From positions 25,349 through 89,348 of the forward strand of contig CANFPU010000002.1 in assembly GCA_947448955.1 (NCBI GenBank): a stretch of DNA of 64,000 nt, written 5' to 3'. Below, piece after piece: positions 34,076-45,036 of the stretch. The position numbers and the translations under genes are program-made. The first letter of the stretch is position 1; each line of letters opens with the position of its first letter. The notes beneath the pieces are model-generated. The model saw only the letters and a list, made by a program, of their open reading frames with translations, had not been told where the DNA came from and ran no database searches. Source of the stretch: Burkholderiales bacterium. Lineage in GTDB: Bacteria; Pseudomonadota; Gammaproteobacteria; Burkholderiales; Burkholderiaceae_C.

Positions 34076-36199
34076 ATGCCCGACGCGCCGCGCGAACCCA
34101 GCCCTGCTCGACGGGCCAAGACCGGCGAGAAGTCCGGCCCGCAGAGGGCCCTGGAAAAGCTTGGGCTTCGCCGCGACATCGACTTGGCGCTGCACCTGCC
34201 ATTGCGCTACGAGGACGAGACCCGCGTCACCGCCATCGCCGATGCGCCCGACGGCGAGCCGGTGCAGGTCGAAGGCATCGTGCGGGAGTGCCGCATCGAG
34301 CTGCGCAGTCGCCGACAACTGCTGGTGCGCATCGAGGACGACAGCGACGACTTGCTGCTGCGCTTTCTAAACTTCTACCCGAGTCACCAGAAGACCTTGG
34401 CCGTGGGCGCGCGGGTGCGGGTTCGCGGCGAGGCCCATGCCGGCTTCTTCGGCCGCGAGATGGTCCACCCGCAGTTCAAAGCGGTCGACGAGAACAGCCC
34501 CCTGGCCACGGCGCTGACCCCCGTCTACCCCACCAGTGCCCAACTGCCGCAGGCCTATTTGCGCAAGGTGGTGGCTGCGGCGCTGCGGCGCGCGGCGCTT
34601 GACGAGGTCCTGCCGCCGGGCACCGTGCCGACCGGACTGCCCAGCCTGCGCGAAGCACTGCACAGCCTGCACCACCCACCCGCCGGCGCAGCGATGAGCG
34701 TGCTGGAGGACCGCAGCCGACCGGCCTGGCAGCGGCTGAAGTTCGAAGAGCTGCTGGCCCAGCAGCTGTCGCAGCTGGCGTCCCAGCGCGAACGGGCGAG
34801 GCTGCGCGCGCCGCTGCTGCGCGCAGAAACAGGGGGCCTGCACGAGCGGCTGTTGGCGGCACTGCCGTTCCAGCTCACCGCCGCCCAGCGCCGCGTCGCC
34901 GAAGAGATCGCGAGCGACCTGATGCGTCCGCCCGAGGCCGGCGCTACCGGCGACGGCGCAGTGCCAATGCACCGCTTGCTGCAGGGCGATGTGGGTTCGG
35001 GCAAGACCGTGGTCGCCGCGCTCGCTGCGACCGTGGCGATCGACTCGGGCTGGCAATGCGCGCTGATGGCACCGACCGAATTGCTGGCCGAGCAACATTT
35101 CCGCAAACTGGTGCAGTGGCTGGAGCCGCTGGGCGTGGGCATCGCCTGGCTCACGGGCAGCCGAAAAGGCCGTGGCAGACGCCAGATGGTCGAACGCGTG
35201 GCCTCGGGTGAGGCCGGGCTGGTGGTCGGCACCCAGGCGGTGATCCAGGAAGATGTGCACTTCGCCAAGCTGGGGCTGGCGATCATCGATGAGCAGCACC
35301 GCTTCGGCGTGGCGCAGCGGCTGGAGCTGCGACGCAAGCTGGCGCCCACCGACACCACAAGCCTCAGGCCAGCACTGGAGCCGCACCTGCTGATGATGAG
35401 TGCCACGCCCATACCGCGAACGCTGGCGATGACTTACTTCGCCGACCTCGACGTCAGCACCATCGACGAGTTGCCGCCAGGCCGCACGCCCATCGTGACC
35501 AAGGTGTTTGCCGACAACCGGCGCGACCAGGTCATCGCCCGCATCGCCGACGAGGTCGGGCGAGGCCGCCAGGTGTACTGGGTCTGTCCGTTGATCGACG
35601 AGAGCGAGACGCTGGATCTGCAAAACGCCACCGAAGCCCACGCACAGCTCAGCGCTGCGCTGCCAGGCCATGCCGTCGGGCTGCTGCACGGCAGGATGCG
35701 CCCAGCCGACAAAGCCACGGTGATGGCTCAGTTCATCAGTGGCGAGCTCAAGCTGCTGGTGGCCACGACCGTGATCGAGGTGGGCGTCGATGTGCCCAAC
35801 GCCAGCCTGATGGTGATCGAACATGCCGAGCGTTTCGGGCTGAGCCAGTTGCACCAACTGCGCGGCCGGGTCGGCCGAGGCGCGGTGGCCAGCGTCTGTG
35901 TGCTGCTCTACCAGGGACCGCTGTCGGCCACCGGCAAGGACAGGCTGCGGGCGATGGCCGAGACCAACGATGGCTTCGAGATCGCCCGGCGCGACCTCGA
36001 GATCCGCGGCCCTGGCGAATTCATGGGTGCGCGCCAGAGCGGCGATGCCCTGCTGCGGTTTGCCGATCTGGACGACGATGCGCCGTTGCTGCAACAAGCC
36101 CGAAGTCTGGCGCCCGAGCTGTTGTCCAAGCACGCGGTGGCGGCACGCGCGCATGTGGCACGCTGGCTAGACACCCGAGCCGATTTCCTGAAAGCCTGA
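34076..36199 (+). CDS. recG: ATP-dependent DNA helicase RecG
   Basis: Branch-migration helicase that reverses stalled forks and processes R-loops and Holliday junctions. I start it at the ATG at 34076 (MPDAPREPSPARR; 707 residues). It has the N-terminal wedge/OB domain (VQVEGIVRECRIELRSRRQLLVRI) and helicase motifs I (GDVGSGKTVVAALAA), II (AIIDEQHRFGVAQR), III (MSATPIPRTLAM) and VI (QLRGRVGRGAVASVC). The last codons (KA-stop) are part of an 83-base tandem repeat that continues to just short of oxyR. Confidence 0.97.
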   Translation: MPDAPREPSPARRAKTGEKSGPQRALEKLGLRRDIDLALHLPLRYEDETRVTAIADAPDGEPVQVEGIVRECRIELRSRRQLLVRIEDDSDDLLLRFLNFYPSHQKTLAVGARVRVRGEAHAGFFGREMVHPQFKAVDENSPLATALTPVYPTSAQLPQAYLRKVVAAALRRAALDEVLPPGTVPTGLPSLREALHSLHHPPAGAAMSVLEDRSRPAWQRLKFEELLAQQLSQLASQRERARLRAPLLRAETGGLHERLLAALPFQLTAAQRRVAEEIASDLMRPPEAGATGDGAVPMHRLLQGDVGSGKTVVAALAATVAIDSGWQCALMAPTELLAEQHFRKLVQWLEPLGVGIAWLTGSRKGRGRRQMVERVASGEAGLVVGTQAVIQEDVHFAKLGLAIIDEQHRFGVAQRLELRRKLAPTDTTSLRPALEPHLLMMSATPIPRTLAMTYFADLDVSTIDELPPGRTPIVTKVFADNRRDQVIARIADEVGRGRQVYWVCPLIDESETLDLQNATEAHAQLSAALPGHAVGLLHGRMRPADKATVMAQFISGELKLLVATTVIEVGVDVPNASLMVIEHAERFGLSQLHQLRGRVGRGAVASVCVLLYQGPLSATGKDRLRAMAETNDGFEIARRDLEIRGPGEFMGARQSGDALLRFADLDDDAPLLQQARSLAPELLSKHAVAARAHVARWLDTRADFLKA

Positions 36200-36402
36200 G
36201 CTGGACGTCAGGGCCTGCCTGCGCAGGGCCTGACGCCTGCGAAGGGGTGGTGCGTCTCGCGCCGCGCGGGCTGCAAGCCTGAGCTGGACGTCAGGGCCTG
36301 CCTGCGCAGGGCCTGACGCCTGCGAATGGGTGGTGCGTCTCGCGCCACGCGGGCTGCAAGCCTGAGCTGGACGTCAGGGCCTGCCTGCGCAGGGCCTGAC
36401 GC
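36192..36402. repeat. 83-base tandem repeat (2.5 copies), each with a hairpin
   Basis: Units start at 36192, 36275 and 36358, each opening AAGCCTGAGCTGGACGTCAG, with a period of exactly 83 bases; the third copy stops after 45 bases. Copies one and two differ at only two positions that I can see. Each copy carries an imperfect palindrome, CGTCAGGGCCTGC-CTGC-GCAGGGCCTGACG (13-base arms, one mismatch), which would make a strong stem-loop. The first copy includes the recG stop codon, so the unit seems to have expanded from the recG 3' end. The array fills almost the whole recG-oxyR gap. Confidence 0.9.
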
Positions 36403-36424
36403 AGCACAACTCGATAATCCAAGG

Positions 36425-37357
36425 ATGACCCTCACCGAACTCCGCTACATCGTTGCCGTCGCCCGCGAGAAGCACTTCGGCCGGGCGGCTGAGGCCTGCT
36501 TTGTGTCACAGCCCACGCTGAGCGTGGCGATCAAGAAGCTCGAGGAAGAACTCGAGGTCAGGCTGTTCGAGCGCGGCACCACCGAGGTCAGCGTCACGCT
36601 GCTGGGCGAGGCCATCGTGCAGCAGGCGCAGACCGTGCTGGAACAAGCCGCCGGGATCAAAGAGATCGCCAAGCGCGGCAAAGACCCGCTGTCGGGGGCG
36701 CTTCGGCTCGGGCTGATCTACACCATCGGACCCTACCTGCTGCCCGAGTTGGTGCGCAACACGATCGAACGGACCCCGCAGATGCCGCTGATGCTGCAAG
36801 AGAACTTCACCGTGCGGCTGCTGGAAATGCTGCGCAGCGGTGAGCTCGACTGCGCGATCATGGCCGAGCCCTTTCCGGACACCGGGCTAGCGGTCGCGCC
36901 GCTTTACGACGAGCCCTTTCTGGTGGCTGTGCCGAGCGGCCACTCGCTGGCCAAACGCGATCGCATCACCGCCGAAGAGTTGAAGCAAGAAACCATGCTG
37001 CTGCTGGGCACCGGCCACTGCTTCCGTGACCATGTGCTCGAGGTCTGCCCCGAGTTCGCTCGCTTTGCGAGCGATGCCGAGGGCATCCAGAAGAGCTTCG
37101 AGGGCTCATCGCTCGAGACCATCCGGTACATGGTGGCCTCAGGCATGGGCATCACCGTGGTGCCGCAGCTCAGCGTCCGCGCGTTCGAGCGTTCCAGCGG
37201 CAGCGACCATGTGCGCTACATCCCGTTCGAGACGCCAGTGCCGAGCCGGCGCGTGGTGCTGGCCTGGCGACGCAGCTTCACCCGCTACGAAGCGATCGCC
37301 GCGCTGCGCAATGCGGTCTATGCCTGCGAGCTCGAGGGGGTGGTGCGGCTGTCCTGA
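36425..37357 (+). CDS. oxyR: Peroxide-sensing LysR-type regulator OxyR
   Basis: Activates peroxide-defence genes after forming an intramolecular disulfide. The start is the ATG at 36425 (MTLTELRYIVAVAREKHFGRAAEA; 310 residues). The N-terminal winged helix is followed by the effector domain with the redox pair in GTGHCFRDHVLEVC. These cysteines fall at residues 199 and 208, the same numbers as in E. coli OxyR. It lies just downstream of recG, an arrangement frequent in Betaproteobacteria. The 83-base repeat directly upstream occupies the place where its promoter or operator would be expected. Confidence 0.96.
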   Translation: MTLTELRYIVAVAREKHFGRAAEACFVSQPTLSVAIKKLEEELEVRLFERGTTEVSVTLLGEAIVQQAQTVLEQAAGIKEIAKRGKDPLSGALRLGLIYTIGPYLLPELVRNTIERTPQMPLMLQENFTVRLLEMLRSGELDCAIMAEPFPDTGLAVAPLYDEPFLVAVPSGHSLAKRDRITAEELKQETMLLLGTGHCFRDHVLEVCPEFARFASDAEGIQKSFEGSSLETIRYMVASGMGITVVPQLSVRAFERSSGSDHVRYIPFETPVPSRRVVLAWRRSFTRYEAIAALRNAVYACELEGVVRLS

Positions 37358-37445
37358 GTAGATGGCGCCCGCGCTGCACAGGCGTGTAGGGACTTGCAGC
37401 AACGAGCATCCCGGTGGCAACGAATCCAGGCATAGTTTTGACCCG

Positions 37446-38240
37446 ATGCCCCAGACCCAAACCCCGCCGCTGATCTCGCTGCACCAGGTCGACAAGCGCT
37501 TTGCCGATGGTCTGCAGGCACTGGACCGTGTGTCGTTGAGCGTGAGCGCCGGCGAGTTCGTCGCACTGCTCGGGCCCTCGGGTTGCGGCAAGAGCACCGT
37601 GATGAGGCTGGCCGCCGGCCTCGAGACCGCCAGCGGCGGCGAGCTCAGCGCACCCGCGCTGCTGCCAGGTCCTGATGGCCAGACCGCCTGCGTGTTCCAG
37701 GAGCCCACGCTGATGCCCTGGGCGAGCGTGTTCGACAACGTCTGGCTGCCGCTGAGGCTGCAGGGCCGATCGCGCGCCGACGCCGCACCCGAGGTGCGCC
37801 AGGTACTGGCCAGCGTCGGCCTGAGCGACTTCGCGCAAGCCTACCCTGCCGCACTGTCGGGCGGCATGAAGATGCGGGCCTCGATCGCACGTGCGCTGGT
37901 AACCCGGCCACGCGTGCTGCTGATGGACGAGCCCTTCGCCGCACTCGATGACATCACGCGCCAGAAACTCAACGCCGACCTGCTGGCCTGGTGGCATGGT
38001 CGGGCGATGGCCGCGCTGTTCGTCACCCACAGTGTGGCGGAGGCGGTGTTCCTGAGCCAGCGCGTGCTGGTGATGGCAGCCCGTCCGGGCCGGGTCGTGT
38101 TCGAGCTGTCGATAGACCAGCCATACCCGCGCCAACCCGACTTTCGCCATTCGCCGAGCTTTGCTGAGGCCTGCCGCCAACTGGGCGCAGCGCTGGCCGA
38201 TGCGCATGAATCGATTCGACCACCCGCCGGGGAGAAATGA
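37446..38240 (+). CDS. ABC transporter ATP-binding protein (NitT/TauT, thiamine-precursor type)
   Basis: ATPase of a three-gene importer. The start is the ATG at 37446 (MPQTQTPPLISLHQVDKRFADG; 264 residues). Motifs are Walker A (GPSGCGKST), Q-loop (VFQEPTLMPW), a signature variant (LSGGMKMRASIARAL), Walker B (VLLMDEPFAALD) and H-loop (FVTHSVAEAVFL). LSGGMKMRASIARAL is common in ATPases of pyrimidine- or riboflavin-type importers. The stop overlaps the permease start (ATGATGA). Confidence 0.92.
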   Translation: MPQTQTPPLISLHQVDKRFADGLQALDRVSLSVSAGEFVALLGPSGCGKSTVMRLAAGLETASGGELSAPALLPGPDGQTACVFQEPTLMPWASVFDNVWLPLRLQGRSRADAAPEVRQVLASVGLSDFAQAYPAALSGGMKMRASIARALVTRPRVLLMDEPFAALDDITRQKLNADLLAWWHGRAMAALFVTHSVAEAVFLSQRVLVMAARPGRVVFELSIDQPYPRQPDFRHSPSFAEACRQLGAALADAHESIRPPAGEK

Positions 38241-39025
38241 TGAAACCGTCCTGGCGCGAAAACGGCTTGCCAATGGCGGTGATGCTCGGCCTGATCGCCG
38301 CCTGGGAGTTGCTGGTTCGCGCCGCCGACATCCCCGCCTACACGCTGCCCGCGCCGTCGCTGGTGGCCCAGACGCTGGTGGCGAATTTCGGCTCGCTGGC
38401 CAGCAGCTGGTGGGTCACGCTGAAGATCACTTTCGGCGCGCTGGCGCTGGCCTGCGCGGGTGGCGCGCTGATCGCCGCGGTGTTCGCGCTATCGCCCACG
38501 CTCGAGCGGGCACTGTTCCCGGTCGCGGTGGTGCTGCAGGTCACGCCGATCGTCGCGGTCGCGCCGCTGATCCTGATCTACGTCGAGAGCACCAACGCAG
38601 CACTGCTGCTGTGCGCCTGGATCGTCGCGTTCTTCCCGGTCCTGTCCAACACCGTGGTCGGCCTGCGCGCGGCAGACCCACAGCTGCGCAGCCTGTTCCG
38701 CCTGTACCGCGCCACGCCCTGGCAACGGCTCAGGCTGCTGCGCATGCCCGCAGCCCTGCCCTACTTCATCGCAGGCCTGAAGATCTCGGGCGGCCTGAGT
38801 CTGATCGGCGCCGTCACCGCCGAGATGGTCGCCGGCGCAGCAGGCCGCGAGACCGGCTTGGCCTCGCGCATTTTGGAGGCGAGCTTTCGCACCGAAACCC
38901 CGAAAATGTTCGCTGCGCTGAGCCTGCTGGTCGCCACCGGCGTGATGATTTTCTGGTTGTTCAACGCGCTGTCGCGCCGGCTGCTGGGGCCCTGGCATGC
39001 ATCAGAATCGGCCCGCCAGCTTTGA
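38237..39025 (+). CDS. ABC transporter permease (NitT/TauT, thiamine-precursor type)
   Basis: Permease of 262 residues with about six hydrophobic helices and the ATPase-contacting loop LFRLYRATPWQRLRLLRMPAAL. It starts at 38237, or at the second ATG at 38240, inside the ATPase stop, so the two are translationally coupled. The receptor gene follows 31 bases downstream. Confidence 0.92.
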   Translation: MMKPSWRENGLPMAVMLGLIAAWELLVRAADIPAYTLPAPSLVAQTLVANFGSLASSWWVTLKITFGALALACAGGALIAAVFALSPTLERALFPVAVVLQVTPIVAVAPLILIYVESTNAALLLCAWIVAFFPVLSNTVVGLRAADPQLRSLFRLYRATPWQRLRLLRMPAALPYFIAGLKISGGLSLIGAVTAEMVAGAAGRETGLASRILEASFRTETPKMFAALSLLVATGVMIFWLFNALSRRLLGPWHASESARQL

Positions 39026-39056
39026 TGAAATCCTAGACATGACAAAGGAGATGCCC

Positions 39057-40073
39057 ATGCGGCTCTGTTGGTCCTTCTGCCTCACCGCCACACTGCTGGC
39101 CGCCAACGCCCAGGCCCAGGCCCTGGACAAAGTGGTCTTCGCCACCAACTGGAAAGCCCAGGCTGCGCACGGCGGTTTCTACCAGGCCTTGGCCGACGGC
39201 ACGTACAAGAAGTACGGCCTGGACGTCACGATCCAGCCAGGCGGTCCGCAGGTCAACAACCGGCCCCTGCTGCCGGCAGGACGGATCGACTTTCTGATGA
39301 CGGGCAACCTGCTGCACAGCTTCGACAACGTCAAGAACAAGGTGCCCACCGTGGTGGTCGCCGCGATGTTCCAGAAAGATCCTCAAGCGCTATTGGCCCA
39401 CCCTGGCCAAGGCCACGAGAAATTTGAGGCGCTCAAAGACGCCCCGCTGGCGTTGATCGCCAAGGACGGCCAGTTCAGCTGGTGGCAATGGCTGAAAGTC
39501 ACGCATGGCTTCCGCGACGAAGCGCTCAAGCCCTACAACTACAACCTCGGCCCTTTCCTGGCCAATCCCAAGTCGATCCAACAAGGCTACTCGGTGGCAG
39601 AACCGATCTACATCGAGAACCAGGGCAAGTTCAAGCCGGTGGTCCATCTGCTGGCCGACCATGGCTTTTCAACTTACAGCACGCTGATCGAGGCCCGCAC
39701 TGAGGTGGTCAAGAGCCGGCCGGATCTGGTTCAACGCTTTGTCGACGCATCGGCGATCGGTTGGGTGAACTACCTCTACGGCAACCGAAAAGCGGCCGCC
39801 GACCTGATGACCCGCGACAACCCCGAAATGAGCAACACCGAGATGGAGGCCTCGGTGGCGCTGATGAAGTCGCAGGGCATCGTCGACTCGGGCGAGGCCG
39901 CGACCCAAGGCATCGGCGCGATGAACGCGCCGCGCATCGCTGACTTCTATGCCCAGATGGTCAAAGCCGGGCTGTACAAGCCCGGCGAGGTCGATCTGTC
40001 CAAGGTCGCCACACTGCAGTTCGTCAACAAAGGCATTGGCCAGGATATCAAGGCCAAGCTGACCGGCAAGTGA
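39057..40073 (+). CDS. ABC transporter substrate-binding protein (NMT1/THI5-like)
   Basis: Periplasmic receptor. Of the three in-frame ATGs (39039, 39051, 39057) I choose 39057, because AAAGGAG ends eight bases before it and the product then begins with a clean signal peptide, MRLCWSFCLTATLLAANAQAQA. The protein has 338 residues, with the NMT1/THI5-like opening VVFATNWKAQAAHGGFYQAL. This subgroup commonly takes up pyrimidine thiamine precursors or riboflavin-like compounds. No riboswitch is evident ahead of the operon, so the ligand stays open. A convergent Tsx-like outer-membrane channel gene could supply the same compound. Confidence 0.9.
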   Translation: MRLCWSFCLTATLLAANAQAQALDKVVFATNWKAQAAHGGFYQALADGTYKKYGLDVTIQPGGPQVNNRPLLPAGRIDFLMTGNLLHSFDNVKNKVPTVVVAAMFQKDPQALLAHPGQGHEKFEALKDAPLALIAKDGQFSWWQWLKVTHGFRDEALKPYNYNLGPFLANPKSIQQGYSVAEPIYIENQGKFKPVVHLLADHGFSTYSTLIEARTEVVKSRPDLVQRFVDASAIGWVNYLYGNRKAAADLMTRDNPEMSNTEMEASVALMKSQGIVDSGEAATQGIGAMNAPRIADFYAQMVKAGLYKPGEVDLSKVATLQFVNKGIGQDIKAKLTGK

Positions 40074-40082
40074 GCGCAAAGA

Positions 40083-40102
40083 CCGGCGCCAGCAGGCGCC
40101 GG
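40083..40102 (+). terminator. Perfect 8-bp stem-loop after the ABC receptor gene
   Basis: CCGGCGCC-AGCA-GGCGCCGG forms a perfect stem with a tetraloop ten bases past the receptor stop. No T-run follows, so it may be a weak or Rho-assisted terminator or a transcript 3' end protector. It lies between two convergent genes. The rest of the ~200-base gap shows nothing else I can name. Confidence 0.5.
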
Positions 40103-40271
40103 ACTAGTGCTGGGACCCGGAAGGATCGAAACAAGATGAAAGCGATGGATTCGGCCCGATGGCTAGGCGCAAACCGCAGCGATACCCGAGGTATCGCGAG
40201 GATTTGCAACGACGCCACCGGGTCGAAGGCGCGCTTTCATGTTTCGATATCTCCGGGGTGCAGCAATGGGG

Positions 40272-41141
40272 TCAGAAGTGGTACTCGGCCCGCAGCATCG
40301 GGGTCCTGGCAGTGGCGCCCTTGCCAGCAGCGCCGGCGGTGTCGTTGCCGAACTTGTTCTTCCAGTACTGGTATTCCAGGCCGATCTTGAACTTGCCTTT
40401 GGACCCAGTCAGCGCCGCCATGTCGTACATGATCTGGGCATCGATGTTGGTCTCGGGCGCGGTGGCGACACCGAATTCGTTCTTGCCCTTGGAAGCGATC
40501 AGGTTGGCAAAGCCTTCGAACGAGAAGCCTGTGTCCTTGCCCAGCGGGATGCCCCAGGACGCCGACAACATCGGGTGCGTGTCGTAGCTGTAGCGCGGTG
40601 TGCTGACACCGGTGAAGGTGCTGTAAGGCGCATTGCTTTCCCACAACCCGAGCAGGCTGACATTCAAGAAGCCAGGCACATCCATCATCAGCGTCGGGCC
40701 GGCAACGACCATGCGCTTCTTCGAGTTGTAACCCGCATCGGTCTTGGTGTTGAAATCGAAGCCGGCGGTCAGACCGACGCCACGCACCGGGCCAAACTTA
40801 AAGGCCGAACCGGTGGCTTTCTCCAAATCCAGCGTGTGGCGGTAGACCACATAGACCTCTTGGGCGCCGTTGGTCGAACCCTTGCCGGCCGGGTCGATCT
40901 TGTCTGACAGCAGCAGATCAGCGTTGAAGAAGTTGGAGCCGTACTTGTAGCCGCTGGCGTGGTTCAGGTTGACGATGTTCTTGGCGATGTCCTTGCCGTT
41001 GAAGGGCTCGGCGTACTTGCTGCCGGTGCGATAACCAATCGAGGTGTCGCTCCAATCGGCGGCCTGCGCCGGGGCGGCCAAGCCACCCGCCAGCAACGCG
41101 GCGGCAGCGATCAAAGAAAGAGGGCGGTGAAGACCATGCAT
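40272..41141 (-). CDS. Tsx-like outer membrane channel protein
   Basis: Outer-membrane beta-barrel of 289 residues, start ATG 41141; the track ORF adds 99 shadow residues. A signal peptide (LSLIAAAALLAGGLAAPAQA) ends at AQAADW. The mature protein has alternating amphipathic strands and ends in phenylalanine (LRAEYHF), as needed for barrel assembly. The opening DTSIGYRTGSKYAEPFNGKDIAKNIVNLNH resembles the nucleoside-specific channel (Tsx/OmpK) family. A GATAAT element about 40 bases ahead of the start could be the -10 box, without a clear -35. Nucleoside or vitamin-precursor passage is inferred from family and neighbour. Confidence 0.8.
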   Translation of the reverse strand: MHGLHRPLSLIAAAALLAGGLAAPAQAADWSDTSIGYRTGSKYAEPFNGKDIAKNIVNLNHASGYKYGSNFFNADLLLSDKIDPAGKGSTNGAQEVYVVYRHTLDLEKATGSAFKFGPVRGVGLTAGFDFNTKTDAGYNSKKRMVVAGPTLMMDVPGFLNVSLLGLWESNAPYSTFTGVSTPRYSYDTHPMLSASWGIPLGKDTGFSFEGFANLIASKGKNEFGVATAPETNIDAQIMYDMAALTGSKGKFKIGLEYQYWKNKFGNDTAGAAGKGATARTPMLRAEYHF

Positions 41142-41440
41142 GGCGGATCCTAGTAGTTTGGAAAGAAAGATTATCTGACCACAGCCATAGCACTTGGCAT
41201 GCCAGGCGGCCAAAATGTTCTGCCGCCCGCTGATGCACCGCCCCGTGCGCTGACCCGGCTCACCGGTGGTCGGGTCGTCAGCGGTTGAGCGCACCAAAAC
41301 GGCGCCACTCCGCACCAGCGTGACGAACGCAAAGGGGGCGTGCCGGCGGCGATAATCGACTGCCGACACCGTCGACGCACATCGTGTGTCGCTCCCGCCC
41401 AAGGCCCGAACCCGGGCCAGGCCGCCTGCAAAGGGCATCC

Positions 41441-43078
<1,638 letters not shown>

Positions 43079-43111
43079 ACGCGCCGCGGGTTGGCCGACG
43101 CGCCCATCGGC

Positions 43112-44044
43112 TCAATCAGGCCGGCCGCCCTCAGCAAGTGCCCGCGCCACGTTCGCCGCCAGCCGCGCGTTGTTGAGCACCAGCGCGATGTTGGCCGACA
43201 GGCTCAAGCCGCCGGTCAGCGCATTGACGCGGTCGAGCAGAAAGGGCGTCAGCGCCTTGCCGGCAACACCCCGCAGGGTCGCATCGACCAAGGCCTGCGC
43301 AATGGCGCTGTCGATCAGTTGGCGCGGCAGCGCGAACTCAGCCGGGATCGGGTTGGCGATCAGCAACCCACCCCCCAGGCCAAGTGCCTGTTTGGCCTGC
43401 ATCACGCGGGCGATCTCGGCCGGCGTATCCAGTCGGACATCGACGCCGAAACCGCTGTCGCGGGTGAAGAATGCCGGCAGTTCGTCGGTGCCATAGCCGA
43501 TCACCGGCACGCCGTGGGTCTCCAGGTACTCCAGCGTCAGCCCCAGGTCGAGGATGGACTTCGGCCCGGCGCAAACGACCGCGACCTCGGTGCGTGCGAG
43601 CTCCTGCAGGTCGGCCGAGACATCGAAGCTGGTCGCCGCACCGCGGTGGACACCGCCGATGCCGCCGGTCGCAAACACCTTGATGCCGGCCAGCGCCGAG
43701 ACGATCATCGTCGCCGCGACGGTGGTCGCACCGGTGGCGCCGCTGGCGACCAGAAAAGGCAAGTCGCGCCGGCTGGTCTTGATGGCTTGCTGACCCGTCC
43801 GGCCCAGGCTTTCGATCTCGGCCCGACTCAGCCCGGCCTTCAAGCGACCGGCGATCACTGCCATCGTGGCAGGCACCGCACCCTGCGCACGAACCTCGGC
43901 CTCGACCGCCAACGCTGTCTCCGCATTCTGCGGCCAGGGCATGCCGTGGCTGATGATCGTCGACTCCAGCGCCACCACGGGCCGACCATGCTCCAGCGCG
44001 GCCGCCACCTCGGGATGCAGGTCGAGAAACGGATGGGTTGGCAT
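43112..44044 (-). CDS. psuG: Pseudouridine-5'-phosphate glycosidase
   Basis: Splits pseudouridine 5'-phosphate into uracil and ribose 5-phosphate. The start is the ATG at 44044, with AAGGA seven bases ahead (310 residues). Family motifs are [18 protein letters not shown] near residue 24, [33 protein letters not shown] and [31 protein letters not shown]. The usual partner kinase PsuK (PfkB family) is not next to it in this window, so the kinase must be elsewhere or another kinase must serve. Confidence 0.95.
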   Translation of the reverse strand: MPTHPFLDLHPEVAAALEHGRPVVALESTIISHGMPWPQNAETALAVEAEVRAQGAVPATMAVIAGRLKAGLSRAEIESLGRTGQQAIKTSRRDLPFLVASGATGATTVAATMIVSALAGIKVFATGGIGGVHRGAATSFDVSADLQELARTEVAVVCAGPKSILDLGLTLEYLETHGVPVIGYGTDELPAFFTRDSGFGVDVRLDTPAEIARVMQAKQALGLGGGLLIANPIPAEFALPRQLIDSAIAQALVDATLRGVAGKALTPFLLDRVNALTGGLSLSANIALVLNNARLAANVARALAEGGRPD

Positions 44045-44114
44045 GGGCTGTCCTTGGAGCAGGCCGGCATTATCGGGCGGCCAGGCGCCGTCCGAATGCC
44101 ACAATCCGGCCCCG

Positions 44115-45017
44115 ATGCAACAGCGCCTGACGCTTTACCTGCAACTGATCCGCTGGGACCGTCCCGCCGGCTGGCTGCTGTTGCTGTGGCCGACGTTGAG
44201 CGCGCTGTGGATCGCCGCCGAAGGCTTTCCGGGCTGGCACTTGCTGCTGGTGTTCAGCTTGGGCACGGTGTTGATGCGCAGCGCCGGGTGCTGCATCAAC
44301 GACGTCGCCGATCGAGACTTCGACCGCCATGTCAAGCGCACTGCACAGCGCCCGGTCACCAGCGGCGCGCTGTCATCCATCGAGGCCTTGATGCTGGGCG
44401 CCTTGCTGGCCGCGGCCGCCTTCGCGCTGGTGCTGAGCACGAACCAGCCGACCATCACCCTGTCATTCGCTGCGCTGGCGATCGCGATCGCCTACCCCTA
44501 CGCCAAGCGCGTGCTGGCGATCCCGCAGGCGGTGCTGGGCCTGGCCTTCAGCTTCGGCATCCCGATGGCGTTCTCAGCAGTGCACGGGGGCCGAGAAGGC
44601 GGGTTGCAGGCGGTCAGCGCAGCCGTGCCGTCGCAGGCCTGGTGGCTGCTGCTGGGCAACCTGTGCTGGGTACTGGCCTACGACACCGAGTATGCGATGG
44701 TCGACCGCGACGATGACCTGGTCATCGGCATCCAGACCTCAGCGATCACGCTGGGACGATGGGACGTTGCGGCGGTGATGCTGTGCTACGGCGCCTACCT
44801 GGCGTCTTGGGCCACTTTGGGCTGGTCGCTGGGACTGGGCCGGATCTTTTTGCTAGGCATCGCGGCCGCGGCAGCCCAGGCAGTCTGGCACTTTGGCCTG
44901 ATCCGCCAGCGCAGCCGCGAGGGCTGTTTCAAGGCTTTCAGGTTCAACCACTGGGTCGGCGCAGCGGTGTTCGCCGGTGTGGCGCTGGATCTGGCGCTGC
45001 GTCGTCCGTCGGGCTGA
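44115..45017 (+). CDS. ubiA: 4-hydroxybenzoate octaprenyltransferase
   Basis: Integral membrane prenyltransferase of ubiquinone synthesis. The start is the ATG at 44115 ([20 protein letters not shown]; 300 residues). It has about eight to nine helices and the two aspartate-rich magnesium sites: [19 protein letters not shown] and [13 protein letters not shown]. It diverges from psuG with 70 bases between starts and converges on proC. Confidence 0.96.
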   Translation: MQQRLTLYLQLIRWDRPAGWLLLLWPTLSALWIAAEGFPGWHLLLVFSLGTVLMRSAGCCINDVADRDFDRHVKRTAQRPVTSGALSSIEALMLGALLAAAAFALVLSTNQPTITLSFAALAIAIAYPYAKRVLAIPQAVLGLAFSFGIPMAFSAVHGGREGGLQAVSAAVPSQAWWLLLGNLCWVLAYDTEYAMVDRDDDLVIGIQTSAITLGRWDVAAVMLCYGAYLASWATLGWSLGLGRIFLLGIAAAAAQAVWHFGLIRQRSREGCFKAFRFNHWVGAAVFAGVALDLALRRPSG

Positions 45018-45036
45018 GCGCCCGGCACGCCGCGGA

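Noticed and set aside
34367-36154. 595-residue minus-strand ORF
   Set aside because: Antisense shadow of recG, whose helicase motifs are intact on the plus strand.
36208-36435. 75-residue minus-strand ORF with internal repetition
   Set aside because: It is only a translation of the 83-base tandem repeat; no evidence of expression or a family.
43091-44716. 541-residue plus-strand ORF over psuG and ubiA
   Set aside because: Antisense to psuG and out of frame with ubiA, both of which show clear family motifs.
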